Of a stretch of 38,500 nt of DNA, positions 1 to 10,862 are shown in pieces. This DNA is from Deinococcus aquaticus. GTDB lineage: Bacteria; Deinococcota; Deinococci; Deinococcales; Deinococcaceae. Position numbers and translations under genes: made by a program. Every line of letters begins with the position of its first letter. Position 1 is the stretch's first letter. The stretch lies in the NCBI RefSeq assembly GCF_028622095.1, contig NZ_CP115165.1, forward strand, positions 1,504,001 through 1,542,500, written 5' to 3'. The notes below the pieces were generated by a model. That model searched no databases, was not told where the DNA came from, and saw only the letters and a program-made list of their open reading frames with translations.

Positions 1-119
1 GTGCCCAGTTCCCCCGGACGCCGCCGCCCCACCACTGCCGTCAGCACCAGCAGCAGCAGCAGCGACAGGAACAGACGAATCCGGGCAGGGGAGGGGCGGG
101 AGTAATCAGAGAGGGGCAC
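1..119 (-). CDS. Partial N-terminus of a membrane-anchored protein
   Basis: This reading frame runs off the left edge, so only about 39 residues are visible. From a GTG at 117-119 (minus strand) it reads a short polar start, then a very hydrophobic Leu/Val/Ala stretch (about residues 16-31) followed by Arg-rich sequence, which looks like a membrane anchor or uncleaved signal. A TATACT hexamer (minus strand, 128-133) lies 8 nt before the GTG, the leaderless arrangement seen before many genes in this window, and this decides the start. The composition is high-GC like the native chromosome, so this is probably the resident gene flanking the A+T-rich island. The function cannot be stated. Confidence 0.45.
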   Translation of the reverse strand, partial: MPLSDYSRPSPARIRLFLSLLLLLVLTAVVGRRRPGELG

Positions 120-131
120 GCTAATAGTATA
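117..131 (+). repeat. Left copy of an imperfect inverted repeat flanking the A+T-rich island
   Basis: The 15 bp here, read on the minus strand, resemble the plus strand at 5026-5041: both share TATAC, then AT, then TAGCGTG, with one substitution and one indel. The two copies face each other across the island. The left copy overlaps the likely promoter and GTG start of the partial gene at 1-119, so the similarity may partly reflect promoter sequence. Confidence 0.3.
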
Positions 132-244
132 CTGGCTTGAAAAGGAACGGATATAGTAGACAATAATGTTATGGAGAAGTTCTTTATTTTTTCATTCAAT
201 GGGTGTATTAATTTTTTTTAAGTACAGAGTGTGGAATTTGGTGA

Positions 245-1291
245 TTATGGAGCATTGCCTCTCTGATCGTTACCTAGATTTATTCTCAGGATCTTCCTAA
301 CGCGAGCGATGGTTGTATACTTTGCGCACGATCCGCCATATATAAGATCTATTTTTTGCATTAGAGTGCTTTGGATATCTTCAAGTTCAAAATCATTCGT
401 TTTTACATAAATTAGGCAATCAGAGAGAACATATTTGCCCCTCCTGACTATCGTTATTTTTTCTTTATTTGGATTACCTACTCTTGGTAATAAGACATAA
501 GGTGGTCCTATTATCTTATTGCTGCTAACTCGATATGCGCCCGCGTGGCTAATTTGATTACTTTTTAGATGTGTTGTATGTATGAACAAGGGGCTTTTAC
601 TGGATTTACTTGTTATGCCGAGCGACTTATGTACTTGCAGTTTGCCTCTATCTACTACAATATTTTCGCTATAGTCATCTGTGTTGTGATTAGAGTGCGT
701 AGATTCACTTCGTTTTAGAGAGATAATTGACGTAGAAACAGTGTAGCCCGGAAATGTATTTGAAGGAAGATGCCTATGGGTTGTAAATTCATAACCTAAA
801 TGCAATATATGCTCTCTTGCAGATCTATCTCGTTCTGACCATAATACGCTATCCGGAAATATGCCGACAACTTGCCCATTTATTGATAAAAAATCTATCG
901 CGTTTAATATAAAACTCATGGCTGGGCTGCATTTAGTTGAATATCCTTGACGATTATTGAAAGCGATTCCTGTTGATGACTTATATGAAAATGGGGGATT
1001 AAGTAATATTAGATCAATTTTTCGGAATCGGTGATTAAATGATCGGTCGTAATTTGTAAAATCATCGCAATACTGCTCTCTGCACCAATCAATTTTTTCT
1101 AGTGAATGCGAATCTATGTCATTTGCTAAATAATTTGGTCTGTCTCCTAAAATTTGTCTCGCTGCGTTTAATAGAGCTCCATCGCCGCACGCAAAATCTG
1201 CAATGTAAAGGGGGGATTGATCATTACTCGATAATGCCAAATTGACAAGCTCCTGGGCAATGTTATTTGGGGTGTATATTTGATCAATCAT
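245..1291 (-). CDS. N6-adenine DNA methyltransferase-like protein of the island operon
   Basis: This 348-residue protein has the hallmarks of a gamma-class N6-adenine methyltransferase domain (HsdM/Eco57I type). It starts with a YTPxxIA segment, has the SAM-binding motif I ADFACGDGALL (about residues 31-41), an acidic NDID loop (about 57-60), and the catalytic NPPF motif at 98-101. It is shorter than a full HsdM and I see no separate target-recognition domain, no endonuclease motif and no HsdS neighbour. It may therefore mark DNA, act on another substrate, or sense SAM. It is last in the operon and its ATG overlaps the upstream stop by 4 bp (ATGA, 1288-1291), so translation is probably coupled. 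Base composition is A+T-rich, unlike the chromosome. Catalysis is likely by motif; the role is inferred. Confidence 0.8.
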   Translation of the reverse strand: MIDQIYTPNNIAQELVNLALSSNDQSPLYIADFACGDGALLNAARQILGDRPNYLANDIDSHSLEKIDWCREQYCDDFTNYDRSFNHRFRKIDLILLNPPFSYKSSTGIAFNNRQGYSTKCSPAMSFILNAIDFLSINGQVVGIFPDSVLWSERDRSAREHILHLGYEFTTHRHLPSNTFPGYTVSTSIISLKRSESTHSNHNTDDYSENIVVDRGKLQVHKSLGITSKSSKSPLFIHTTHLKSNQISHAGAYRVSSNKIIGPPYVLLPRVGNPNKEKITIVRRGKYVLSDCLIYVKTNDFELEDIQSTLMQKIDLIYGGSCAKYTTIARVRKILRINLGNDQRGNAP

Positions 1292-2211
1292 TTCTGATAC
1301 CAGTATTCGTGTGTATCATAGATGTAGATTTTTCCGGTTCTTTTTTCGAAATCAGAAGGGATTTTTGGATGATCAAATATTATATTGACCATATGACCTT
1401 TTAGCTTTTCGCAATGCATTGCAAATAAGATTGCAGCCAAGGAGCTGGGTTTGTTGCCAAGTGGGGCTATTTTTATATATAATCCGCTCCGTCCTTCAAT
1501 TATTTTTTTCATTTCAGTGATTGCTTCGAATGGAGACCAAGCTGAATAGTATGCAATATTTTTGTAAACCCCTTTTTGATTTATCATCTGACGATTTTGA
1601 AAAAGAGATATGCGTCCATAATCGCTTCTAATACCAGGAACACCAAGCAGTGGATGTATTAAATAGTCCGCCTCAATCTCCTTATCTAGTATATATTGTA
1701 CTCTTGATCCCTGGAAACCAAGAATGGGTATAAAGATTTTAGTTTGGCCAAGCTTTGGTCTGTTAAGTCTGTAGAAACCGGGCAGCGGGTAAATTCCTTC
1801 TATTTCATCTGACATATGAAATTCTTCGATAGTTTCCCCGGCGTCCATATTTTCATAACTCTCTGATGATTTGTACATTACGCAATGACTTATGTGTAAG
1901 ATAATAAGTCTCCTTAAGAGAACGCCCCAGACATTTATTGGCAGAAAGGTGATATCTAAAATGAACTTTTTGCCGGGTAATATTGACGTAAGGAGATGAT
2001 CTATCGCATCTTGGTTCCTTAGATTAACATCTCTATTATTTAATTTATGTAATACGCGGATATTTTCTCTATCTATAATAGATATATAAATATCATCATC
2101 AGACGGTAAGTTTATGCAGTAATTTGAATCTCCCCGCTTAATTCCAGTTATCAAAATAGAGTTAGATTCATTCAAGTCTGATTCAAGGTTATGATGAGAA
2201 ATATAGGTCAT
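1288..2211 (-). CDS. Unrecognised protein of the island operon
   Basis: I do not recognise this 307-residue protein. Alternating hydrophobic beta-like strands suggest an alpha/beta, Rossmann-like architecture: FILDITFLP (about 83-91), IFIPILGFQGSR (about 159-170), a GVPGIRSDYG turn (about 190-199), and IKIAPLGNKPSSLAAILFAMHC (about 246-267), which looks like a conserved ligand-binding segment. No signal peptide or membrane segment is visible. It overlaps both neighbours by 4 bp (ATGA at 2208-2211 and 1288-1291), so it is expressed with the ATPase and the methyltransferase and is probably a subunit or dedicated partner. I have a weak memory of proteins with GFxxxR and PLGxKP motifs beside defence ATPases, but cannot confirm it here. 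Confidence 0.8.
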   Translation of the reverse strand: MTYISHHNLESDLNESNSILITGIKRGDSNYCINLPSDDDIYISIIDRENIRVLHKLNNRDVNLRNQDAIDHLLTSILPGKKFILDITFLPINVWGVLLRRLIILHISHCVMYKSSESYENMDAGETIEEFHMSDEIEGIYPLPGFYRLNRPKLGQTKIFIPILGFQGSRVQYILDKEIEADYLIHPLLGVPGIRSDYGRISLFQNRQMINQKGVYKNIAYYSAWSPFEAITEMKKIIEGRSGLYIKIAPLGNKPSSLAAILFAMHCEKLKGHMVNIIFDHPKIPSDFEKRTGKIYIYDTHEYWYQK

Positions 2212-4028
2212 ATATTATCGAAGAGGCTAGGCTGAGAAGATTTACTGTGTTTGTTGTCTGGTGGTGCACTATCTTTTGTTTGAGTGGAGCGATTAATTAT
2301 TCTTTGCACTGCACTTTTAGGATCCTCTATAATTTCTGAGATATCGTCTGACGTAAGAGAGATTTTTCTCTTTTTTCGATGAGAGAATATAAAATAGGGA
2401 GAAAAAATTGGATGTAACATATATTCATACTCCCTAGTGTCTGCAATAGATGTGAGTTTGCTCGCATTCACTCTTACGATACCAGAGTGCTGCACTGCCA
2501 ATTCTATAATCTTTTGTGCTTCAGAGTTTGCTTGGAGGTCGTTCACTCTGAATTGGTTGGTTTCTGGTGAGCGTCTCTCAGGATATGCCGCTAGATGTTC
2601 GAATATTCTACCCAAGCCAAACATCAATTTGATTATTTTCCTTCCGTAGACGGACAATCCCTCAATTTGGTGTAAATTCTTTTCACCAATCGCCATCGCG
2701 GCCCTAGTTTGTATGTCCGGATGTATCTTTTCTATTCTGCCTTCCTTTGAGGCTGAAAATAAAATCATTGTTTCGATCATTTCTAGTAGATATCTAATAT
2801 TATAATGTGAAAGTATGACAATGGTTTCCCATCCGCAGTAATATTTGCGTATTCTATTTCCTCTGCCTATTGCAAATAACACGGCGTATTTATAATTTGC
2901 GTATCTTGAATCCCACATTTTTTTGTTTCTTTGATATTGATCAAAAATTGCATCGTATTTAATATTATGACCATCCGCCCAATACCTTAGAAAAGCAATT
3001 TTCAGAGAAGGAACCCCTTTAATTTTTGAAAGATCATCTAACTCTAAATGAGTGAAAAATGGATTGTTATATTTGCCAACATTCAAAAGTTTTGCCTCCT
3101 CTTCATCTGAAAGTTCTTCTAGAAGGGATTCAATGCTCGAATTAATATAACTCTCTCCTAAGTATTTCAGTCTGGCATTGCAGATTGAGCGGGCAAATTC
3201 TCTGTACCCTTTTCGGACGCTATCATCAACATTAATGCTATGAAAGTCATCCGGACTGCGCAGGAGTTCATTCTTATTTATTGTGTTGAATGCCGATCTG
3301 CCGAGCGGCCTAACACCTATCTTGACATATGCCGATCTTGTGAAATGTTTCAGAAGTGTATTGAGAATTGCTTGCTGATAATCGAGCAAGTTCTCAAATT
3401 CATCAAACATAAAATAGAATGGAATCGAGTTTTTGGATCCTTTAATCGAAATACCATCAAGAATAATATCGATCGGTGTTTTTAGTGCGGAAAGGTGGCC
3501 CGAAAAATCGCTGCGACTAATATTTGCGACATTGTCAGATAGGTGGGTTAATTCCTCTTGAATTCTTGAGGAAATATCGAAAATTTTATCCTCACCGAAT
3601 AAAATTCTGGATGCTCTAGAAAGATGATCTTCTGAAACTGCAACTCCTTCGTGAGATTGTACAAATTCTACAATTAGATCACAGATTATTAAATTAATAT
3701 AGTGGCTAAAGATTTTTTCCCACGCCTCGATTGGTAAATTACCGCCAGAAAAAGAATAGCAGACCGATGTGTCAATTCTGTGATATAGGCCAAAATATCG
3801 CTGAGAACCCAAATTTTCTATATTGATTGCCTTATTGCCATGCCATAGAAAGAGAAAAGCTGTGGTTTTACCGGATCCCCGTGATCCGGTCATAATTACG
3901 GGCCGTTCAAGCTCCAACTCGCTAAGGTAGTTAGGCTTTTTCAGTAGTAAGGCTGCGTCTTTGACGAGCCATTCGCTTTTGTATGTGAAGGCTTGTGACA
4001 ATCTTCCTTCGGAATCTCGATTTTCCAT
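2208..4028 (-). CDS. P-loop ATPase (ORC/CDC6- or STAND-like) of the island operon
   Basis: This 606-residue protein has a Walker A motif, GSRGSGKTT (about 48-56), and a Walker B, FYFMFDEFENL (about 204-214), whose DEFEN form is typical of AAA+ families related to ORC/CDC6 and STAND ATPases. An Arg in KIGVRP (about 236-241) lies where a sensor residue is expected. The C-terminal 350 residues are helical-looking and hold no motif I know; they may be a winged-helix or partner-binding region, and the tail is polar. It likely acts as the energy-dependent sensor or switch of the operon. The start is an ATG at 4028 with an AAGGA ribosome site merged with the stop codon of the phosphoribosyltransferase-like gene. 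Its end overlaps the next gene by 4 bp. Confidence 0.85.
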   Translation of the reverse strand: MENRDSEGRLSQAFTYKSEWLVKDAALLLKKPNYLSELELERPVIMTGSRGSGKTTAFLFLWHGNKAINIENLGSQRYFGLYHRIDTSVCYSFSGGNLPIEAWEKIFSHYINLIICDLIVEFVQSHEGVAVSEDHLSRASRILFGEDKIFDISSRIQEELTHLSDNVANISRSDFSGHLSALKTPIDIILDGISIKGSKNSIPFYFMFDEFENLLDYQQAILNTLLKHFTRSAYVKIGVRPLGRSAFNTINKNELLRSPDDFHSINVDDSVRKGYREFARSICNARLKYLGESYINSSIESLLEELSDEEEAKLLNVGKYNNPFFTHLELDDLSKIKGVPSLKIAFLRYWADGHNIKYDAIFDQYQRNKKMWDSRYANYKYAVLFAIGRGNRIRKYYCGWETIVILSHYNIRYLLEMIETMILFSASKEGRIEKIHPDIQTRAAMAIGEKNLHQIEGLSVYGRKIIKLMFGLGRIFEHLAAYPERRSPETNQFRVNDLQANSEAQKIIELAVQHSGIVRVNASKLTSIADTREYEYMLHPIFSPYFIFSHRKKRKISLTSDDISEIIEDPKSAVQRIINRSTQTKDSAPPDNKHSKSSQPSLFDNI

Positions 4029-4037
4029 CTTTTTTCC

Positions 4038-4919
4038 TTATATGGTTATGAGTGGATTCCAGTTATCGGATTTATGTTTAAGAAGAGTCATATTGAAATC
4101 TGGGCTTCCGTGATCGAAGACAATTGTGAAAGCCAGATCACCAAAGCCAGACCAGCTTTTGAGGTCAGTCCTCTCGAGTATTTCATCTCTAACTTGTGTA
4201 ATGTCAATCAGCTTTTTAAGCCACGCGGGCCAATAGATTGAGATTGATGATGATAGGGAGTGTTGATCGGTTATAGTATACAGCGAGTGAATGGTAACCT
4301 TGTCTTCTAGCGATGACTTTATTCTGTCAATTCCCTGGTCGACTACGATCGGAACGCAGTAGTGTATTGTTGAACCTGTTTTTTCTGCGGTTTCGAGCAG
4401 GCTTTTCTCTTCTCCCCATTGGGTATAATCTTTGTAACTTATAAAATTAACGAATTGACTGCCAGTTCCAACTATATCATCGTAGATAATTATGTTTCTT
4501 GCGGACAATAAGCTTATTGCTTCTCGATGTGTTTTTATATCTTCCTCGCTGATGCCTATTTCATTTCTCAAAATTCTTGATACATAATTGCCACTATCCG
4601 TTGGCTTAGGTTTGTTTCCGTGGACCGGTGTGTAAATAATTGGTTTCTCGTCGAGGCAATGGATAGTATGTTCAATGTTTCTTCTGAGCATTTCAGTAAA
4701 ATGCCTCTTGGATATAAAATTAACGGAATTAGCTATCCAAATTAGAAAAAGCTTCTCCTCGTTGTTTAGTGCATTATTTAGCCAGCCATCTATATCTACC
4801 GAATCTCGACTTACTATGCCTAAATTGACATAGAATTCATACTTCTCTATAATGAAGCGCTCCAGTCTAAGATTTAATGCTTCGATGTCATTATAGACAT
4901 CAGAGAAGGTTTCGCTCAT
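4038..4919 (-). CDS. Phosphoribosyltransferase-fold protein, first gene of the island operon
   Basis: The 293-residue product carries the PRPP-binding signature of type I phosphoribosyltransferases, IIIYDDIVGTGSQ (about 143-155), with the Asp-Asp pair at 147-148 and the TG loop. The C-terminus GFGDLAFTIVFDHGSP...WNPL resembles the tail of PRTase-like proteins described in prokaryotic conflict systems (Pfam has a PRTase-CE family, named from memory). No purine or pyrimidine salvage gene is nearby, so a housekeeping role is unlikely. It may be a toxin-like effector that transfers or removes ribosyl groups, or a nucleotide sensor. An AAAGGA ribosome site (4929-4934) precedes the ATG by 9 nt. A TATATT hexamer at 4980-4985 could be the promoter but lacks a clear -35. 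Confidence 0.8.
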   Translation of the reverse strand: MSETFSDVYNDIEALNLRLERFIIEKYEFYVNLGIVSRDSVDIDGWLNNALNNEEKLFLIWIANSVNFISKRHFTEMLRRNIEHTIHCLDEKPIIYTPVHGNKPKPTDSGNYVSRILRNEIGISEEDIKTHREAISLLSARNIIIYDDIVGTGSQFVNFISYKDYTQWGEEKSLLETAEKTGSTIHYCVPIVVDQGIDRIKSSLEDKVTIHSLYTITDQHSLSSSISIYWPAWLKKLIDITQVRDEILERTDLKSWSGFGDLAFTIVFDHGSPDFNMTLLKHKSDNWNPLITI

Positions 4920-4986
4920 TTGCGTCCATCCTTTGAACCGCGTGCGGCCTTGCTATTGGGCTTGTTGATGTATGTTCGAAATATAT

Positions 4987-5018
4987 GAAAAAACTAGGGG
5001 CGAATAGGTACCCCTAGT
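4987..5018 (-). terminator. Intrinsic terminator of nrdJ
   Basis: On the minus strand a perfect 8-bp stem, ACTAGGGG/CCCCTAGT with a 10-nt loop, is followed at once by six T. It lies 27 nt past the nrdJ stop codon and immediately before the island operon, so it insulates the island from nrdJ transcription and marks the inner limit of native sequence. Confidence 0.85.
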
Positions 5019-5025
5019 GTAACCT

Positions 5026-5041
5026 TATACGATCTAGCGTG
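5026..5041 (+). repeat. Right copy of the imperfect inverted repeat flanking the island
   Basis: TATACGATCTAGCGTG matches the minus strand at 117-131 (TATACTATTAGCGTG) apart from one substitution and one inserted C. It ends 3 nt before the nrdJ stop codon. It may be an insertion footprint, or chance similarity to a promoter. Confidence 0.3.
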
Positions 5042-5044
5042 TAC

Positions 5045-8083
<3,039 letters not shown>

Positions 8084-8214
8084 GGTGGTTCTCCTTGGCT
8101 GGGGAGCGGGCTGCGGGTGTCGGACGTGAGGACACACAGCATGAAACCGCCGCCGGCCCGCTGGGGACCGTGGGGTAAACTGCTGTGCGTGGCCGGTGAA
8201 GTGGGCCGTTCCTT

Positions 8215-8294
8215 AGATGGCTGACTGTACCACCCGCCCGCAGGACGTACAAGCACTTGTACGTGCATTCGATTTGAGGTACAAGATGCTGCAA
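8215..8294 (-). promoter_or_regulatory. nrdJ promoter with three phased NrdR-box-like elements
   Basis: A 20-bp palindrome (ACGTACAAG, CA, CTTGTACGT) lies at 8245-8264. Its half-site GTACAAG recurs exactly 32 bp away at 8279-8285, and a TGTAC half-site recurs 32 bp the other way at 8226-8230. Three 16-bp boxes are thus centred at 8222.5, 8254.5 and 8286.5, about three helical turns apart, as known for paired NrdR boxes. On the minus strand TTGTAC (8247-8252) and TACAGT (8224-8229) are separated by 17 bp and fit a sigma-70 promoter, so two boxes overlap the -35 and -10. Binding by NrdR is inferred. Confidence 0.7.
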
Positions 8295-8430
8295 CGGTCG
8301 GCTACATGAAGCCCCGATAAAGCTCCTGTGGCACGCAGGAAACCGCCCCCGATCAGGGCCCGCAGCAGGGAAAGACCGCCCCCGTCAGGGGCACCGGCCG
8401 CCTTCAGGCAACCCGCGCCTACGGGGACCG

Positions 8431-9432
8431 TCAGTCGTGCCGTTCGGGTTTCGCGTCCCGCGTCATCAGTTCCGTCAGGGCCGCCTGCGGCGTCCAGCGG
8501 CCCGCCGCGACCTGCGCGACCGCCCGTACGATCGGCAGATCCACGCCCTGCACCTGCGCCCAGGCGTCCAGCAGGCCCGCCGTGCGCAGGCCCTCCACGA
8601 CCTTCCCACCCTGACCGGGGTGCTCGCCCAGCGCGATCGCCTCGCCCGCCGCACGGTTCCGGCTGTGGCGGCTAGTGGCGGTCGTGACCAGATCCCCCAG
8701 ACCGCTCAGGCCGTAGACCGTGTCCTCCTGGCCGCCCACGGCGCGCAGATACCGGTCCATCTCGCGCAGGCCGCGCGTGATCAGGGCCGCCTTGGCGTTG
8801 TCGCCCAGTCGCAGGCCGTCCACCATGCCCGCCGCGAGCGCCACCACGTTCTTCAGCACGCCGCCCAGTTCCACGCCCGTCTCATCGGGACTGGTGTACA
8901 CCCGCAGCGCCGGGGTCATCAGGGCCGCCTGCACCTCCTGCGCGAAGGCCGCGTCCCGGCTGGCGACGACCGTCGCGGCCGGCAGGCCCCGCCCGACCTC
9001 CTCGGCGTGATTCGGGCCGCTCAGAACCGCCACCCGCCCGAAACCCAGGCGGCGCGCCAGGACCGTCAACTGACCCCCATCCGGTGCCAGGCCCTTGGCG
9101 CACAGCACCACGCCCAGCTCACGCGGCAGTTCGGCCAGCAGGTCGGGCACGCCCACGCTCGGCACGACCACCAGCGCGAACGCCGCCCCCGCCACCGCGC
9201 CCGCGAGGTCCGGCGTGACCCGCAGGTTCGCGGGCAGGGTCACGCCCGGCAGGTACTCCGCGTTCACCCGCTCGCGGTCCAGTTCGGCCGCGAACGCCTC
9301 ACGCCGCGCCCACAGGGTCACCGGGCCGTTGCGCGCCGCGTTCACCGCCAGCGCCGTGCCCCAGCCGCCCGCGCCCAGTACCGGCAGACTCAGCACCGGC
9401 AGGCCCTGTACTGGCAGGCCCCGCGCGCTCAC
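8431..9432 (-). CDS. gpsA: Glycerol-3-phosphate dehydrogenase [NAD(P)+]
   Basis: GpsA reduces dihydroxyacetone phosphate to sn-glycerol-3-phosphate, the backbone of membrane phospholipids. The N-terminal Rossmann motif [10 protein letters not shown], the motif [14 protein letters not shown], and the catalytic Lys region [14 protein letters not shown] followed by [16 protein letters not shown] all match the family, and 333 residues is the usual length. The start is chosen at a GTG (9432) that overlaps the stop of the upstream methyltransferase gene by 4 bp (GTGA, 9429-9432). An in-frame GTG at 9396 would give a more standard N-terminus, because the extra 12 residues come from 15-bp repeats encoding LPV units (9373-9417). 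It is co-transcribed with the methyltransferase gene. Confidence 0.93.
   Translation of the reverse strand: MSARGLPVQGLPVLSLPVLGAGGWGTALAVNAARNGPVTLWARREAFAAELDRERVNAEYLPGVTLPANLRVTPDLAGAVAGAAFALVVVPSVGVPDLLAELPRELGVVLCAKGLAPDGGQLTVLARRLGFGRVAVLSGPNHAEEVGRGLPAATVVASRDAAFAQEVQAALMTPALRVYTSPDETGVELGGVLKNVVALAAGMVDGLRLGDNAKAALITRGLREMDRYLRAVGGQEDTVYGLSGLGDLVTTATSRHSRNRAAGEAIALGEHPGQGGKVVEGLRTAGLLDAWAQVQGVDLPIVRAVAQVAAGRWTPQAALTELMTRDAKPERHD
9373..9417. repeat. Three tandem 15-bp units at the gpsA start
   Basis: Three consecutive, similar 15-bp units (9373-9387, 9388-9402, 9403-9417) encode [10 protein letters not shown] and LPVLG at the N-terminus of GpsA. The unit nearest the Rossmann glycines is the normal first beta strand; the others look like slippage duplications of it. 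Confidence 0.6.
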
Positions 9433-10178
9433 TCGCCCTCCGCCCACGCGAATACCCACACGCGCGGCGCGTCCGGTTCCGGCGGCGCGTAATCCGGGTA
9501 CTCCACGATCTCCCACCGCGCGAACCCCGCCGCCACCAGCAGCGGTTCCAGGTCCGCCGGGTCGTACCCGCGCTCCCGGTGCGTCTCCACGAACTCCAGT
9601 TCACCCACCCGGCAGAACGCCTGCACCACCCCCAGGTCCGCCTCCGCATCATGATGATGCGACCAGTGGTAATGCACCTCGCCGCCGTCCGCCATGGGCG
9701 CCAGACCCTCGATCGCGTCTCCCTCCCACAACTCCCGCACGCCCAGGCGCGTGTTCACGTCGAACGCGAACAGCCCGCCGGGCCGCAGATGCGCCCGTGC
9801 CTGCCCCAACGCCGCTCCCAGGTCCTCCGGTGTCAGCAGGTTGTTCAGGCTGTCGAACACGCACGTCACCAGCGAGAACCGCTCTGGGAGCGCGAACGAC
9901 CGCAGGTCACCCTGCACGAACGGCACCCCCGGCAACCGTGTGCGCGCCTCGCGCAGCATCTCCTCACTGAAATCCAGGCCCGTCACATCCAGACCCGCCG
10001 CGCGTAACTCCCGCGTGAACCCGCCCGTGCCGCACGCCAGATCCAGCGCACCCCCCGACCCATCCAGGCCACCGTCCCGCGCGAACGTCAGCACGAAGTC
10101 CGCCCAGTGGTCGTACTCCACATCCGCCATGATCGCGTCGTACACGGCGGCCAACGCTGTAAACGGCTGCCTCTGCAT
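9429..10178 (-). CDS. Class I SAM-dependent methyltransferase
   Basis: The 249-residue protein shows the class I methyltransferase fold: motif [15 protein letters not shown] (about 44-57), the acidic LDFSEEML after the second strand, a GDLRSF segment and [10 protein letters not shown]. It most resembles small-molecule methyltransferases of the Methyltransf_25/11 type. The substrate is unknown. The start is the ATG at 10178 because a TATACT hexamer (minus strand, 10186-10191) lies 7 nt upstream, which gives a leaderless mRNA; the much longer open frame upstream has no ribosome site. The gene is translationally coupled to gpsA by a GTGA overlap, but nothing links their chemistry. Confidence 0.85.
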   Translation of the reverse strand: MQRQPFTALAAVYDAIMADVEYDHWADFVLTFARDGGLDGSGGALDLACGTGGFTRELRAAGLDVTGLDFSEEMLREARTRLPGVPFVQGDLRSFALPERFSLVTCVFDSLNNLLTPEDLGAALGQARAHLRPGGLFAFDVNTRLGVRELWEGDAIEGLAPMADGGEVHYHWSHHHDAEADLGVVQAFCRVGELEFVETHRERGYDPADLEPLLVAAGFARWEIVEYPDYAPPEPDAPRVWVFAWAEGE

Positions 10179-10349
10179 GCCCGCGAGTATAGGCCCCCGC
10201 CGCCCCCAGCGCCCCACTCCACCAGACCACCCATGAGAAAGGCCGCAAGGAAGCCGACCTACCCGCCCCGCACGGCCCGCTCTACCGTGCAGGTAACCAC
10301 AGTTCATGCTGTCAGACCCAACGCACACCCCACCCCGGAGGACCCCACC

Positions 10350-10811
10350 ATGAAAACCCAGCTGATCGCCGCCGCCCTCGGCACCCTGACCCTCAGCGCC
10401 TGCACCCTCGCCGGCAACCCCGTCCGCAAGGACGTCACCGGCCAGCTGCGCGGCTTCACCGCCGAACAGAACCTCCGCCTCGCCATCGTCGGGTACAACG
10501 GTGGCCAGTACACCGCCGACGGCACCCAGGGCCAGATCCTCGACCGCTTCCTGACCGGCGGGTACGCCCTCGACCTGCCCAGCAACGTCCCGTACGGCTA
10601 CTACCGCGTCATCGTGTTCCGCGACGCCAACAATAACAGCCGCTACGACGCCAGCGACACTGTCCTCAGCCGTGACAACGGCAAACGCCTCGTTCTTGCC
10701 CAGCGCGACAACCAGTTCCTCGCCGGTACGAAAACCGGTTGGAACCTCACCGACGCCCAGGGTGGCGTGCAGACCACCCTCCTGAACAACTACGACCTCG
10801 ACGCCCAGTAA
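10350..10811 (+). CDS. Secreted lipoprotein with a Ca-binding-like loop
   Basis: The 153-residue protein starts with a lipoprotein signal ([18 protein letters not shown]), with the lipobox LSAC placing the modified Cys at residue 18, so it is probably membrane-anchored outside the cytoplasm. The mature part is polar and beta-rich. It contains [14 protein letters not shown], an acidic loop reminiscent of dockerin or EF-hand calcium sites. A GGAGGA ribosome site (10337-10342) lies 7 nt before the ATG. It is divergent from the methyltransferase gene and ends at a shared bidirectional terminator. I do not recognise the family. Confidence 0.8.
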   Translation: MKTQLIAAALGTLTLSACTLAGNPVRKDVTGQLRGFTAEQNLRLAIVGYNGGQYTADGTQGQILDRFLTGGYALDLPSNVPYGYYRVIVFRDANNNSRYDASDTVLSRDNGKRLVLAQRDNQFLAGTKTGWNLTDAQGGVQTTLLNNYDLDAQ

Positions 10812-10834
10812 CAGGGGCGCACCCAAAAGAGGAG

Positions 10835-10858
10835 AGGGGAGGCTATGCTGCCTCCCCT
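10835..10858. terminator. Bidirectional terminator between the lipoprotein and DUF1802-like genes
   Basis: A 9-bp stem, AGGGGAGGC/GCCTCCCCT with a 6-nt loop, sits between convergent genes. The minus-strand side continues with a short T-rich run (TCTTTTG). Its right side lies directly against the stop of the DUF1802-like gene. Confidence 0.65.
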
Positions 10859-10862
10859 TCAC

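Noticed and set aside
245..4919. Classical restriction-modification system
   Set aside because: Only a methyltransferase-like gene is present; there is no HsdR, HsdS or recognisable nuclease motif in the operon.
8097..8214. Cobalamin riboswitch before nrdJ
   Set aside because: The leader is long enough to look at, but I see no B12-box sequence; the NrdR-like palindromes explain regulation better.
10178..10862. Upstream extension of the methyltransferase frame
   Set aside because: It reads antisense through the lipoprotein gene and lies upstream of the leaderless -10 at 10186-10191.
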